Source: CAZZCN01 sp964652975 (GTDB taxonomy: Bacteria; Bacillota; Clostridia; Saccharofermentanales; UBA5734). From it: a stretch of 5,839 nucleotides of DNA. The translations under genes and the position numbers were made by a program. Positions 1 through 5,839 of this stretch are shown here, one piece after another. Under the pieces are notes generated by a model. It was not told the origin of the DNA. It did no database searches and saw only the letters and a program-made list of their open reading frames with translations. The stretch lies in contig CAZZCN010000138.1 in assembly GCA_964652975.1 (NCBI GenBank), positions 1 to 5,839 of the forward strand, written 5' to 3'. Numbering within the stretch: the stretch's first letter is position 1; each line of letters starts with the position of its first letter.

Positions 1-1311
1 TCTGACGGTGACGGATTCAGTGAATATAAAGGTGTCATGATCAACCGTTGGAGATCCGACCTTTACGCAAATACCGGTAATTATACTTATATCAAGGACC
101 TTTCCAGCGGCAGGTACTGGAGCAACACCTATAATCCGACACGAATCGAACCGGATGAGTATCAGGCTATTTTCTCAAGGCATCAGGCTGAATTCAAGCG
201 GAGAGACAAGGATATAAGCACTGATACCAGAGTCAGCATATCACCGGTGCATAATGTAGAGATTAGAAAAATAACCCTGATAAATCACAGCAGGGAGGAG
301 AAGGATATAGAAATAACAAGTTATATAGAAGTAGTCGCTGACAGATTCATGGCAGAACTTAGTCATCCCGCATTTAACAAGCTGTTTATCGAAAACGACT
401 ATCATCCCGAATACAAAATGCTTACGGCAAGGCGCCGCAGCAGCACTAAATCCGGCAATCCATTTATAATTCATTCAATTATATGCAATGGCAATATATC
501 TGGAAACGTCGAATTTGAAAATGACAGGAAGAAGTTTATCGGTAGAAACAACACGCTGCAAAATCCTGATGCGATTACAGGGAATAATTCACTATCCGGC
601 AGTACAAATTTTTCTGGCGACCCAATCTTGAGTTTGAGAATTAAAATAACTTTAAAGGGAAATGAAACAAAGAGCATTGCATTTCTTACAGGTCTTTCCC
701 AGGACCGGGATGAAGTAACGCGGGTCATAAATGAAATATCCGATATGGGTCGCATTGAGGATTTATTCGAAAAATTCAGACTGCAGTGTGAACTTGAACT
801 TAAATATATCAATATGACATCTAATCAGTTAAATGCTTTCCAGGACCTGATAAGCCCTATATTCTATCCTTCCAAATATTTCAGGGGGCCTGCACAGAAC
901 ATCAGGCGCAACTGGAAAAACCAGAGTTTCCTCTGGAGATTTGGTGTTTCCGGGGATTGGCCTATCATGCTCCTTAAGATAAAAACAATCGAGGAGGCAG
1001 GCATTTTGTCTGATGTGCTCAAGGCGTATGAATTTTTAAGAATCAACCAGCTCAAGATAGATCTGATTATACTTGTGGAAGCAAAACACGGATATCTGCA
1101 GGATTTGACAGACTTGATAAACGATATGACCAGGTCGCTCAAAATTTATGAAGAGCGCAGGGACAGACCAAGCCTTTTCGTTATTCATTCCTATCAGATG
1201 GTGCCTGCAGAAATAGATTTGCTTTATACTGTGGCACGTGTGGTTTTTACCGAAAACACAGGAATATATTTCAGAAACATCAAAGAGGAGCTTAATTTGG
1301 ACCAGATGTGA
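1..1311 (+). CDS. NdvB-type cyclic beta-1,2-glucan synthase, middle/C-terminal part (5' end outside window)
   Basis: The frame is open from base 1, so the ATG at 37 is internal and the gene begins upstream; 436 residues are visible. Residues 3-20 (GDGFSEYKGVMINRWRSD) match the conserved opening of the first GT36/GH94-like beta-sandwich of cyclic beta-1,2-glucan synthases. The sandwich continues to about residue 235, with FIGRNNTLQNP near 179 and a typical terminal strand. The segment with RNWKNQSFLWRFGVSGDWPI at 303-322 and the LIILVEAKHGYLQDL and ARVVF blocks is the conserved linker domain that precedes the catalytic GH94 module in NdvB. In the family the part upstream is a membrane GT84 glucosyltransferase plus a glycoamylase-like domain; these would lie outside the window and are inferred. 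No GH94 catalytic motif is present here. The protein stops with TGA at 1309-1311, and the catalytic module is in the next gene. Family assignment is firm; exact product is not. Confidence 0.85.
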   Translation, partial: SDGDGFSEYKGVMINRWRSDLYANTGNYTYIKDLSSGRYWSNTYNPTRIEPDEYQAIFSRHQAEFKRRDKDISTDTRVSISPVHNVEIRKITLINHSREEKDIEITSYIEVVADRFMAELSHPAFNKLFIENDYHPEYKMLTARRRSSTKSGNPFIIHSIICNGNISGNVEFENDRKKFIGRNNTLQNPDAITGNNSLSGSTNFSGDPILSLRIKITLKGNETKSIAFLTGLSQDRDEVTRVINEISDMGRIEDLFEKFRLQCELELKYINMTSNQLNAFQDLISPIFYPSKYFRGPAQNIRRNWKNQSFLWRFGVSGDWPIMLLKIKTIEEAGILSDVLKAYEFLRINQLKIDLIILVEAKHGYLQDLTDLINDMTRSLKIYEERRDRPSLFVIHSYQMVPAEIDLLYTVARVVFTENTGIYFRNIKEELNLDQM

Positions 1312-1322
1312 AAATAGATTTT

Positions 1323-1333
1323 TCACACTGTGA
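1323..1333. repeat. short perfect dyad just after the first gene
   Basis: TCACA-C-TGTGA lies 12 nt after the TGA stop and is followed by TTTT. As RNA it could form only a 4-bp stem with a 3-nt loop. That is too weak to call a terminator, and the half-sites are in the opposite order to a CRP-type operator. It is recorded as visible symmetry only. Confidence 0.3.
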
Positions 1334-1381
1334 TTTTCGGGTCTTTACAGCTTAACATTTTATTGGATTCAGGCCAGATTG

Positions 1382-1397
1382 ATATGTTAAAACATAT
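1382..1397. promoter_or_regulatory. 16-nt perfect palindrome, possible operator
   Basis: ATATGTT-AA-AACATAT is a perfect dyad with 7-bp arms around an AA centre, in the gap between the two glucan genes and 45 nt before the preferred start of the second. The left 8 bases TGTTAAAA (1385-1392) also pair with TTTTAACA at 1413-1420, giving an alternative, longer-range stem. A regulator-binding site is possible, but AT-rich palindromes arise by chance and I see no good promoter around it. Confidence 0.35.
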
Positions 1398-1427
1398 GTG
1401 TGGAAGAATGAATTTTAACAGAAGATG

Positions 1428-1436
1428 AGGAGAAGG
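1428..1436 (+). promoter_or_regulatory. ribosome binding site that decides the start of the GH94 gene
   Basis: AGGAGAAGG ends 6 nt before the ATG at 1443, with its AGGAG core 10 nt away. The in-frame ATG at 1425 precedes this motif and has no Shine-Dalgarno at a workable distance; its nearest candidate, GGAAG at 1402-1406, is 18 nt away. The start at 1443 is therefore preferred. This strong site also shows that the second gene can be translated independently of the first. Confidence 0.8.
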
Positions 1437-1442
1437 ATAGAA

Positions 1443-3992
1443 ATGAATAGCCAGAAACCATCAAACAGAAGGAATGGTCAAAAAAAATACAGACCATTTT
1501 ATATAGAGGATGATAATCCTGATTTTAATGACATGCATTATCTGTTAAATGATTCCGGTAACAGGGAATTTGAAGCAGATGCAGCCATGACAGGCAGCAA
1601 TGGAGAATATTTCAACGGATTCGGAAGATTTACGCAAGACGGAAAGGAATATGAAATAATCCTGACCGGTGAAACAAGGCCACCTGCACCATGGATAAAC
1701 GTCATATCAAGCAAGAAATTCGGATTCACCATATCCGAATCCGGAGCTGGCGTTACATGGTCGATAAACAGCAGGGAAAACAAAATTACACCATGGTCCA
1801 ATGACCCTGTAAGCGACAGCGCATCTGAAGCGATTTATATACGTGATGAATCAACAGAAAAGATAATCACACCTGCTTCGCTTGGAAGAAGAGACAATGG
1901 GGACTATATAGTCCGTCACGGTTTCGGATACACAAAATTTTTTCACAGAGAGGACGAAATTCAACAGAAACTTATAGTCACAACTCCTGAAGATGATGCA
2001 GTGAAATTGTGGCATCTCACTCTCAAAAACGCATCTGACTATGAGAAGCACCTCAGCTTGTACTACTATGTCGAATGGGTTTTCGGATTTAACAGAGAAC
2101 TTACCAACCCATATATCATAACAGCATATGAAAGCGAAGATGAATTTTTATTTGCAAAAAGCATATACAACTATTATTTTCGCAATCACTATGGATTTAT
2201 TTTTTCAAGTGAAAATATAGAAGAGTACACAGGTGACAGAAGGGAGTTTCTTGGGAGGAAAGGCTCGGTTCAGAACCCTGCCGGAATATTCAAGCCACTT
2301 TCAAACAATACCGGTGAAGCATATGATACATGCGGAGTGATTAAAATTTCCATATCTTTGAAACCAGGGGAGAGCAGGGAAATGGTTTTTGGACTGGGAC
2401 AGAGTGCTGATTTTGAAGAAATAAGCAAGATTGTCCGTAAATATAAAGATGTTTCAAAAATTCACCATGAGATGGAGCGGACAAGAAAATACTGGAACGA
2501 TATACTTGGCAAAATACAAGTTAGGACCAGTGACAGGGCAATGGACATCCTGGTCAACGGTTGGCTTTTATACCAGACAATATCCTGTAGAATAAATGCA
2601 AGAGCGGCATTTTATCAATGTGGAGGGGCGTACGGATTCCGCGATCAACTTCAAGATGTGCTGGCTGTTTTGGACGCAGACTCCAAAATGGTAAAACAGC
2701 AGATATTGATTTCATGCAGCAGACAGTTTGAAGAGGGGGATGTGCAGCACTGGTGGCATCCTCCAACGGGTTCAGGGGTAAGGACCAGAATTACTGATGA
2801 CCTTCTCTGGCTGCCATATGTCACTTATGCATATATTATCGGAACAGGAGATTATTCAGTGCTGAAGGAGAAGGTTGCCTATCTTCAAGGACAGCAGCTT
2901 CGCGACAACCAGCATGAAATAATGTTCACGCCCGTTCCTTCTATATTGAAAGAATCTGTATATGAGCATTGTAAAAAGACAATCCTAAATATTGAGTACG
3001 GCAAGCATGGATTGCCTAAAATCGGCGGAGGCGACTGGAACGATGGCATGAATACCGTCGGCATTGAAGGAAAGGGCGAAAGTGTCTGGCTTGGATGGTT
3101 TGTGTATGAAGTTTTGAACAGATTCGTTACTATTGCTCATTTTATGGAGGACAAGGATTTTGCGGGGGAAATGGAAAAGGCAAGAGAGTCACTACGGGAG
3201 AGCATTGAGAGACATGCATGGGATGGAGAGTGGTATTTGCGTGCTTTTTATGATTCCTATGAAAAGATGGGTTCACGGGAAAGTGACGAATGCAAAATAG
3301 ATTCAATCAGCCAGTCCTGGGCGGTTATATCCGGTGGTGCGGAAAAGAAGCGGGCTCTACGGGCGATCAAGTCAGCACAGAAATACCTGGTAAAAGAAAA
3401 GGATGGAATATCATTGTTGCTTACACCTGCATTTGACAAGACACATCAAAATCCCGGATACATCAAAAACTACTACCCAGGGATACGTGAAAACGGTGGA
3501 CAATATACTCATGCCGCCATTTGGCTTGCCATGGCTGCTGCTGTGGCAGGAGAAAACGAAGTTTCAAAAAAACTTTTTGCCATGCTTAATCCGATACACA
3601 AAACTTCGACTGCAGAAGGCGCTCAAAAGTACGAAAAAGAACCTTACGTAATGGTTGCAGATATTTATTATACACCGGCTCTAACAGGTCGAGGGGGCTG
3701 GAGCTGGTACACAGGATCAGCAGGATGGATGTATCAGGGGATTGTAAATACATTCCTCGGAATTAAAAAGGAGCACGCCTATCTTGTAATCAAACCATTG
3801 ACACCTGTGTCGTTTGGGAACTACACAGTCTGGTATAAACACGAATCAAGCACTTATGAGATAAGGGTGCAGCTTTCCGGGGCCGACAATGCAAAGATAG
3901 ACAGGCTTACAGTGGACGGAAATGTTGTGCACGACAATCGGGTGGAGCTAGTTGACGACGGCAAAACCCACTTGGTCGTCTGCTTGCGTTAA
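1443..3992 (+). CDS. GH94 glycoside phosphorylase, stand-alone C-terminal module of an NdvB-type cyclic beta-1,2-glucan synthase
   Basis: The 849-residue protein, starting MNSQKPSNRR, aligns by eye with the C-terminal GH94 half of NdvB/ChvB and other beta-glucoside phosphorylases. After a basic linker, a beta-sandwich (about 50-330) contains FGFTISESGAGVTW, NKITPWSNDPVSD and VRHGFGYTKF. The (alpha/alpha)6 catalytic domain follows, with FRDQLQD at 399-405, HPPTGSGVRTRITDD at 439-453 and GGGDWNDGM. D534, the second Asp of DWND, is the expected general acid. H690 (in QYTHAAIW) and T757-G758 (in WYTGSAGW) correspond to the phosphate-binding residues of cellobiose phosphorylase. A small beta domain ends the protein. 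Intact motifs predict active phosphorolysis of a beta-glucan, probably beta-1,2-linked; in NdvB this module trims chains to control ring size. No signal peptide or membrane segment is seen, so it is cytoplasmic unless bound to a partner. An alternative in-frame ATG lies at 1425. A free beta-1,2-oligoglucan phosphorylase is the main alternative role. Confidence 0.88.
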   Translation: MNSQKPSNRRNGQKKYRPFYIEDDNPDFNDMHYLLNDSGNREFEADAAMTGSNGEYFNGFGRFTQDGKEYEIILTGETRPPAPWINVISSKKFGFTISESGAGVTWSINSRENKITPWSNDPVSDSASEAIYIRDESTEKIITPASLGRRDNGDYIVRHGFGYTKFFHREDEIQQKLIVTTPEDDAVKLWHLTLKNASDYEKHLSLYYYVEWVFGFNRELTNPYIITAYESEDEFLFAKSIYNYYFRNHYGFIFSSENIEEYTGDRREFLGRKGSVQNPAGIFKPLSNNTGEAYDTCGVIKISISLKPGESREMVFGLGQSADFEEISKIVRKYKDVSKIHHEMERTRKYWNDILGKIQVRTSDRAMDILVNGWLLYQTISCRINARAAFYQCGGAYGFRDQLQDVLAVLDADSKMVKQQILISCSRQFEEGDVQHWWHPPTGSGVRTRITDDLLWLPYVTYAYIIGTGDYSVLKEKVAYLQGQQLRDNQHEIMFTPVPSILKESVYEHCKKTILNIEYGKHGLPKIGGGDWNDGMNTVGIEGKGESVWLGWFVYEVLNRFVTIAHFMEDKDFAGEMEKARESLRESIERHAWDGEWYLRAFYDSYEKMGSRESDECKIDSISQSWAVISGGAEKKRALRAIKSAQKYLVKEKDGISLLLTPAFDKTHQNPGYIKNYYPGIRENGGQYTHAAIWLAMAAAVAGENEVSKKLFAMLNPIHKTSTAEGAQKYEKEPYVMVADIYYTPALTGRGGWSWYTGSAGWMYQGIVNTFLGIKKEHAYLVIKPLTPVSFGNYTVWYKHESSTYEIRVQLSGADNAKIDRLTVDGNVVHDNRVELVDDGKTHLVVCLR

Positions 3993-4010
3993 AATTCCGA
4001 AATACGGCGT
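3993..4010. repeat. 18-nt direct repeat, copy 1
   Basis: AATTCCGAAATACGGCGT begins right after the TAA of the GH94 gene. It matches positions 4220-4237 at 16 of 18 bases; both differences are C/T transitions. Copy 1 lies 43 nt before the first 24-nt hairpin. Confidence 0.7.
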
Positions 4011-4053
4011 TGATGACAGTTTCAAATATCAGTCATATATCACCTATATACAA

Positions 4054-4077
4054 AGCGATAAAACTAGTTTTATCGCT
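4054..4077. repeat. 24-nt perfect palindrome, hairpin 1
   Basis: AGCGATAAAACT is followed directly by its reverse complement AGTTTTATCGCT. In RNA this gives about a 10-bp stem with a 4-nt loop. There is no following T-tract, so it is not called a terminator. Its length, AGCG/CGCT base and TAAA/TTTA mid-stem match the two terminator hairpins downstream. As DNA it could also be an operator. Confidence 0.75.
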
Positions 4078-4081
4078 CTTG

Positions 4082-4105
4082 GATAATCATATAAATCTGA
4101 TTATC
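4082..4105. repeat. hairpin with 8-bp arms
   Basis: GATAATCA (4082-4089) and TGATTATC (4098-4105) are perfect inverted repeats around an 8-nt loop, only 4 nt after the 24-nt palindrome. The stem is AT-rich and has no T-tract. The arm sequence is unlike the other hairpins in this spacer. Confidence 0.6.
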
Positions 4106-4133
4106 TCTGAAAAACGACATTGACATTATCTTA

Positions 4134-4157
4134 GAAAATTTGCCTAAGCAAATTTTC
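4134..4157. repeat. hairpin with 10-bp arms
   Basis: GAAAATTTGC and GCAAATTTTC flank a CTAA loop with perfect pairing. It ends 5 nt before the first terminator stem. CTTAG (4130-4134) can also pair with CTAAG (4144-4148), which would break this hairpin; that alternative is shorter and probably weaker. No T-tract follows, so it is not a terminator by itself. Confidence 0.65.
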
Positions 4158-4162
4158 CATAG

Positions 4163-4191
4163 AGCGTTAAAGTTTACTTTAACGCTTTTTT
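4163..4191 (+). terminator. intrinsic terminator 1
   Basis: AGCGTTAAAG and CTTTAACGCT form a perfect 10-bp stem around a TTTA loop, followed by six T residues (4186-4191). The T-tract lies only on the + side, so it ends transcription coming from the glucan genes. It is the best terminator in the spacer and lies 170 nt after the GH94 stop codon. Confidence 0.85.
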
Positions 4192-4219
4192 CCAGCAAGC
4201 AAGTACATTTAAGTGTTAG

Positions 4220-4237
4220 AATTCTGAAATATGGCGT
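4220..4237. repeat. 18-nt direct repeat, copy 2
   Basis: AATTCTGAAATATGGCGT matches the copy at 3993-4010 at 16 of 18 bases. Here it ends only 4 nt before a 24-nt hairpin of the same family as the palindrome that follows copy 1. This suggests a duplicated repeat-plus-hairpin block. Confidence 0.7.
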
Positions 4238-4241
4238 GCAG

Positions 4242-4269
4242 AGAGTTAAAGCCTGCTTTAACGCTTTTT
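4242..4269 (+). terminator. intrinsic terminator 2
   Basis: AGAGTTAAAGC and GCTTTAACGCT pair over 11 positions with one A-G mismatch, followed by five T residues (4265-4269). It shares GTTAAAG-N4-CTTTAACGCTTTTT with terminator 1. It sits between that terminator and the oxidoreductase promoter, and so acts as a second barrier to read-through. The mismatch makes it somewhat weaker. Confidence 0.7.
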
Positions 4270-4271
4270 GC

Positions 4272-4301
4272 TTGCATTAAAATCAAAAAAAATGTTATAA
4301 T
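4272..4301 (+). promoter_or_regulatory. extended -10 promoter for the oxidoreductase gene
   Basis: A perfect TATAAT (4296-4301) is preceded by TG at 4293-4294, giving the extended -10 form TGTTATAAT. The -35 is poor: TTGCAT at 4272-4277, 18 nt upstream, matches only the TTG. An A-rich stretch (4284-4292) lies just upstream of the -10. Transcription would start near 4308, leaving a leader of about 18 nt with just enough room for the ribosome binding site. Confidence 0.7.
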
Positions 4302-4315
4302 TAGAAAAACTTTAC

Positions 4316-4320
4316 GGGGG
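4316..4320 (+). promoter_or_regulatory. G-run ribosome binding site of the oxidoreductase gene
   Basis: GGGGG lies 5 nt before the ATG at 4326, followed by TTTTT. It is less canonical than the AGGAG of the GH94 gene but is the only purine-rich site at the right distance. It fits the start that puts the FAD-binding motif at residues 4-14. Confidence 0.6.
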
Positions 4321-4325
4321 TTTTT

Positions 4326-5839
4326 ATGAGTTATGACATCATTATAGTCGGCGGTGGAATAGCGGGTTTGACTTCGGCCGCTTTTTTATGCAAAAACGGT
4401 TATAAGGTCCTACTTTGCGAAAAGGAAGGCAAACTAGGCGGACTCGTTAACTCCTTTGAATACAAGGGGTTTATATTTGACGGAGGAATCCGCGCACTTG
4501 AAAACTCCGGGATAGTAACCCCGATGTTAAAGCAACTGGAGATAGAGATAGATTTCCTTGATAACAAAATTTCTGTAGGAATTGAAGACGAAGTTTTGCG
4601 CCTTAAATCCAAGGAAAGCCTCATGGATTATCAGCAAATGTTGAACCATCAATTTCCTGGCAATAAAGGTGACATAAGCCGAATAATCGAAGAGATAAAG
4701 AAAATCATGAACTATATGGATGTGCTTTATGGGATCGACAACCCTCTTTTCCTGGATTTCAAAAAAGACAGGGAATATTTCATAAAGAAGATCACACCAT
4801 GGCTTTTCAAATACATTACAACCGTTAATAAGATTTTAAAACTCAATACACCGATATACGAGTACATGCGTAAATTCACAGACAATACTGTACTTATAGA
4901 CTTCATATCCCAGCATTTTTTCAACAAAACGCCGGCATCTTTTGCCCTCAGTTATTTCAGCCTGTATCTTGACTATAGGTACCCAAAGGGAGGGACAGGA
5001 ACCCTTACAGAGAAGATGTCAGAATACATTTCTAATAATGGTTGCGAGATTCTGCTCAATACCGAAATCAAAGCTGTAAATCCACAGCAACGGACGGTAA
5101 CCGATGCAGACGGCAACGTCTTTTCATATAATAAGCTTATTTGGACAGGAGACAGCAGGCGATTGTATGATGTTGTCGATGTTGATTCTATTGCAGATAG
5201 CAAAATTAGAGGAAAGGTTGCCGCCCAAAAGCAATATGTATCTGACAAAGTCGGAGGAGATTCGGTTTTGACGCTTTATGCGACTGTAGAAGAGGATAAG
5301 AGCTATTTTGACAAAATCGCAAGTGCTCACTTTTTCTACACTCCTTACAAGAAGGGCTTGTCCAACATCAAAATTGAAAGCATCTCTGATGGAACAGGTG
5401 TTTATCCTAAGCTCAAATATATTGAAGACAAAGAGGCCGTTTTCCAATGGGTAAGGCAGTTTTTGGAACTCACTTCCTTCGAAATATCCATTCCCGTTCT
5501 CAGGGATCCTGACATGGCGCCGGAAGGTAAGACAGGCCTTATTATCAGCACACTGTTTGAACATTCGATTGTTAAGCATATCGCAGACATGGGCTGGTAT
5601 GATGAATTCAAGGAGATTTGCAGGCAAACAATATTAGCTGTATTGAGTGACACAATTTATCCCGTGCTTAAAGACAGACTGATAGACAGTTTCGTGTCCA
5701 CACCTTTGACAATCGAAAAGCTGACAGGCAACTCCAATGGCGCGATAACAGGATGGGCATTCACCAACAGCAGCATGCCCGCACTTTCAAATCTGCCCAA
5801 AGTGGCACAATCGGCTAATACACCAATACCAAATGTTCT
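4326..5839 (+). CDS. phytoene desaturase-like FAD/NAD(P)-dependent oxidoreductase (3' end outside window)
   Basis: The frame is open from ATG 4326 to the right edge, giving 504 residues without a stop. The N-terminus is a Rossmann FAD-binding motif: DIIIVGGGIAGL at 4-15 (G9, G11, G14), E32 at the end of the second strand for the FAD ribose, then KLGG (36-39) and FDGGIRAL (51-58), the counterpart of the FDxGP block of CrtI/CrtISO proteins. YPKGGTGTLTEKM (219-231) is the family's central block. The visible end, AITGWAF followed by TPIPNV (499-504), matches the run-up to the C-terminal FAD-contacting block, so perhaps 30-40 residues are missing. Family members desaturate or isomerise carotenoids and other polyenes, but many clostridial homologues have no known substrate and I cannot assign one. 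No signal peptide or obvious membrane segment is seen. It has its own promoter and follows two terminators, so it is probably not in the glucan operon. Confidence 0.85.
   Translation, partial: MSYDIIIVGGGIAGLTSAAFLCKNGYKVLLCEKEGKLGGLVNSFEYKGFIFDGGIRALENSGIVTPMLKQLEIEIDFLDNKISVGIEDEVLRLKSKESLMDYQQMLNHQFPGNKGDISRIIEEIKKIMNYMDVLYGIDNPLFLDFKKDREYFIKKITPWLFKYITTVNKILKLNTPIYEYMRKFTDNTVLIDFISQHFFNKTPASFALSYFSLYLDYRYPKGGTGTLTEKMSEYISNNGCEILLNTEIKAVNPQQRTVTDADGNVFSYNKLIWTGDSRRLYDVVDVDSIADSKIRGKVAAQKQYVSDKVGGDSVLTLYATVEEDKSYFDKIASAHFFYTPYKKGLSNIKIESISDGTGVYPKLKYIEDKEAVFQWVRQFLELTSFEISIPVLRDPDMAPEGKTGLIISTLFEHSIVKHIADMGWYDEFKEICRQTILAVLSDTIYPVLKDRLIDSFVSTPLTIEKLTGNSNGAITGWAFTNSSMPALSNLPKVAQSANTPIPNV

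Larger units (their letters stand above)
4195..4275. repeat. 8-bp inverted repeat enclosing the second terminator
   Basis: GCAAGCAA (4195-4202) is the exact reverse complement of TTGCTTGC (4268-4275). These arms enclose the second direct-repeat copy and terminator 2. The right arm overlaps the T-tract end and the proposed -35 element, so pairing could affect either. Eight-base arms at this distance could be chance. Confidence 0.4.
3993..4325. other. 333-nt intergenic region rich in hairpins
   Basis: No frame carries a credible gene here. The region contains two copies of an 18-nt direct repeat, three related 24-nt hairpins, two unrelated hairpins and a promoter for the downstream oxidoreductase; each is listed separately. 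The first 60 nt after the stop contain only the first direct-repeat copy. Confidence 0.8.

Noticed and set aside
37..39. ATG at 37 as the start of the first gene
   Set aside because: The frame is open to base 1, and the conserved motif GDGFSEYKGVMINRWRSD spans this Met, so translation begins upstream of the window.
241..1326. Several minus-strand open frames of 77-113 codons opposite the first gene
   Set aside because: They are all antisense to a conserved coding region, without recognisable domains.
1323..1333. TCACAcTGTGA as a CRP-type operator or terminator
   Set aside because: The half-sites are reversed relative to TGTGA-N6-TCACA, and the possible RNA stem is only 4 bp.
1344..1372. TTTACA (1344-1349) as a -35 for a separate GH94 promoter
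   Set aside because: At the proper 17-nt spacing the -10 would be ATTCAG, a poor match, and other spacings give nothing better.
1408..1428. Six-codon leader frame (MNFNRR) overlapping the ATG at 1425
   Set aside because: It has no ribosome binding site at a workable distance, and the preferred start is at 1443, so translational coupling is not supported.
3403..3651. Open frame of 82 codons on the plus strand
   Set aside because: It is an out-of-frame shadow inside the GH94 catalytic domain, which is continuous through this stretch.
4120..4125. Perfect TTGACA as a -35 element
   Set aside because: No -10-like hexamer occurs 16-18 nt downstream; that position falls in the loop of the 4134-4157 hairpin.
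3993..4325. CRISPR array or insertion-sequence ends
   Set aside because: The repeats number only two or three, spacing is irregular, and there is no transposase, target-site duplication or regular spacer length.
5124..5627. Open frame of 167 codons on the minus strand
   Set aside because: It lies wholly inside the oxidoreductase gene, resembles no family, and is antisense to a well-supported protein.

Overview
The window holds parts of two transcription units on the + strand, separated by a hairpin-rich spacer. The sequence is AT-rich, arginine codons are mostly AGA/AGG, ATA isoleucine codons are frequent, and Shine-Dalgarno sites are purine-rich. This suggests a low-GC Firmicute, most likely a clostridial relative of Ruminiclostridium or Acetivibrio. 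That placement is inferred from style and protein families, not from a database match.

Region 1 (1-3992): two consecutive genes together look like the C-terminal half of a cyclic beta-1,2-glucan synthase (NdvB/ChvB type). The first (1-1311) is cut off by the left edge. It carries the non-catalytic GT36/GH94-like sandwich and the conserved segment that normally sits in the middle of the giant synthase. The second (1443-3992) is a full GH94 phosphorylase module with catalytic and phosphate-binding motifs intact. In the usual architecture these parts are fused. Here they are separated by 131 nt with stop codons in every frame, and the second gene has its own strong ribosome binding site. The break lies at a domain boundary.

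Region 2 (3993-4325): 333 nt without a gene. It contains an 18-nt direct repeat, five hairpins and a promoter. Three hairpins have the same 24-nt length and related sequence, differing by changes that preserve pairing. Two of these have T-tracts and are probable intrinsic terminators for the upstream genes.

Region 3 (4326 to the right edge): a phytoene-desaturase-like FAD oxidoreductase, open at the edge and missing only its extreme C-terminus. It has its own extended -10 promoter just after the second terminator, so it is probably transcribed separately from the glucan genes. I see no evidence of a functional link between the two units.

I found no RNA gene of a known class, no CRISPR array, no insertion sequence and no convincing minus-strand gene.
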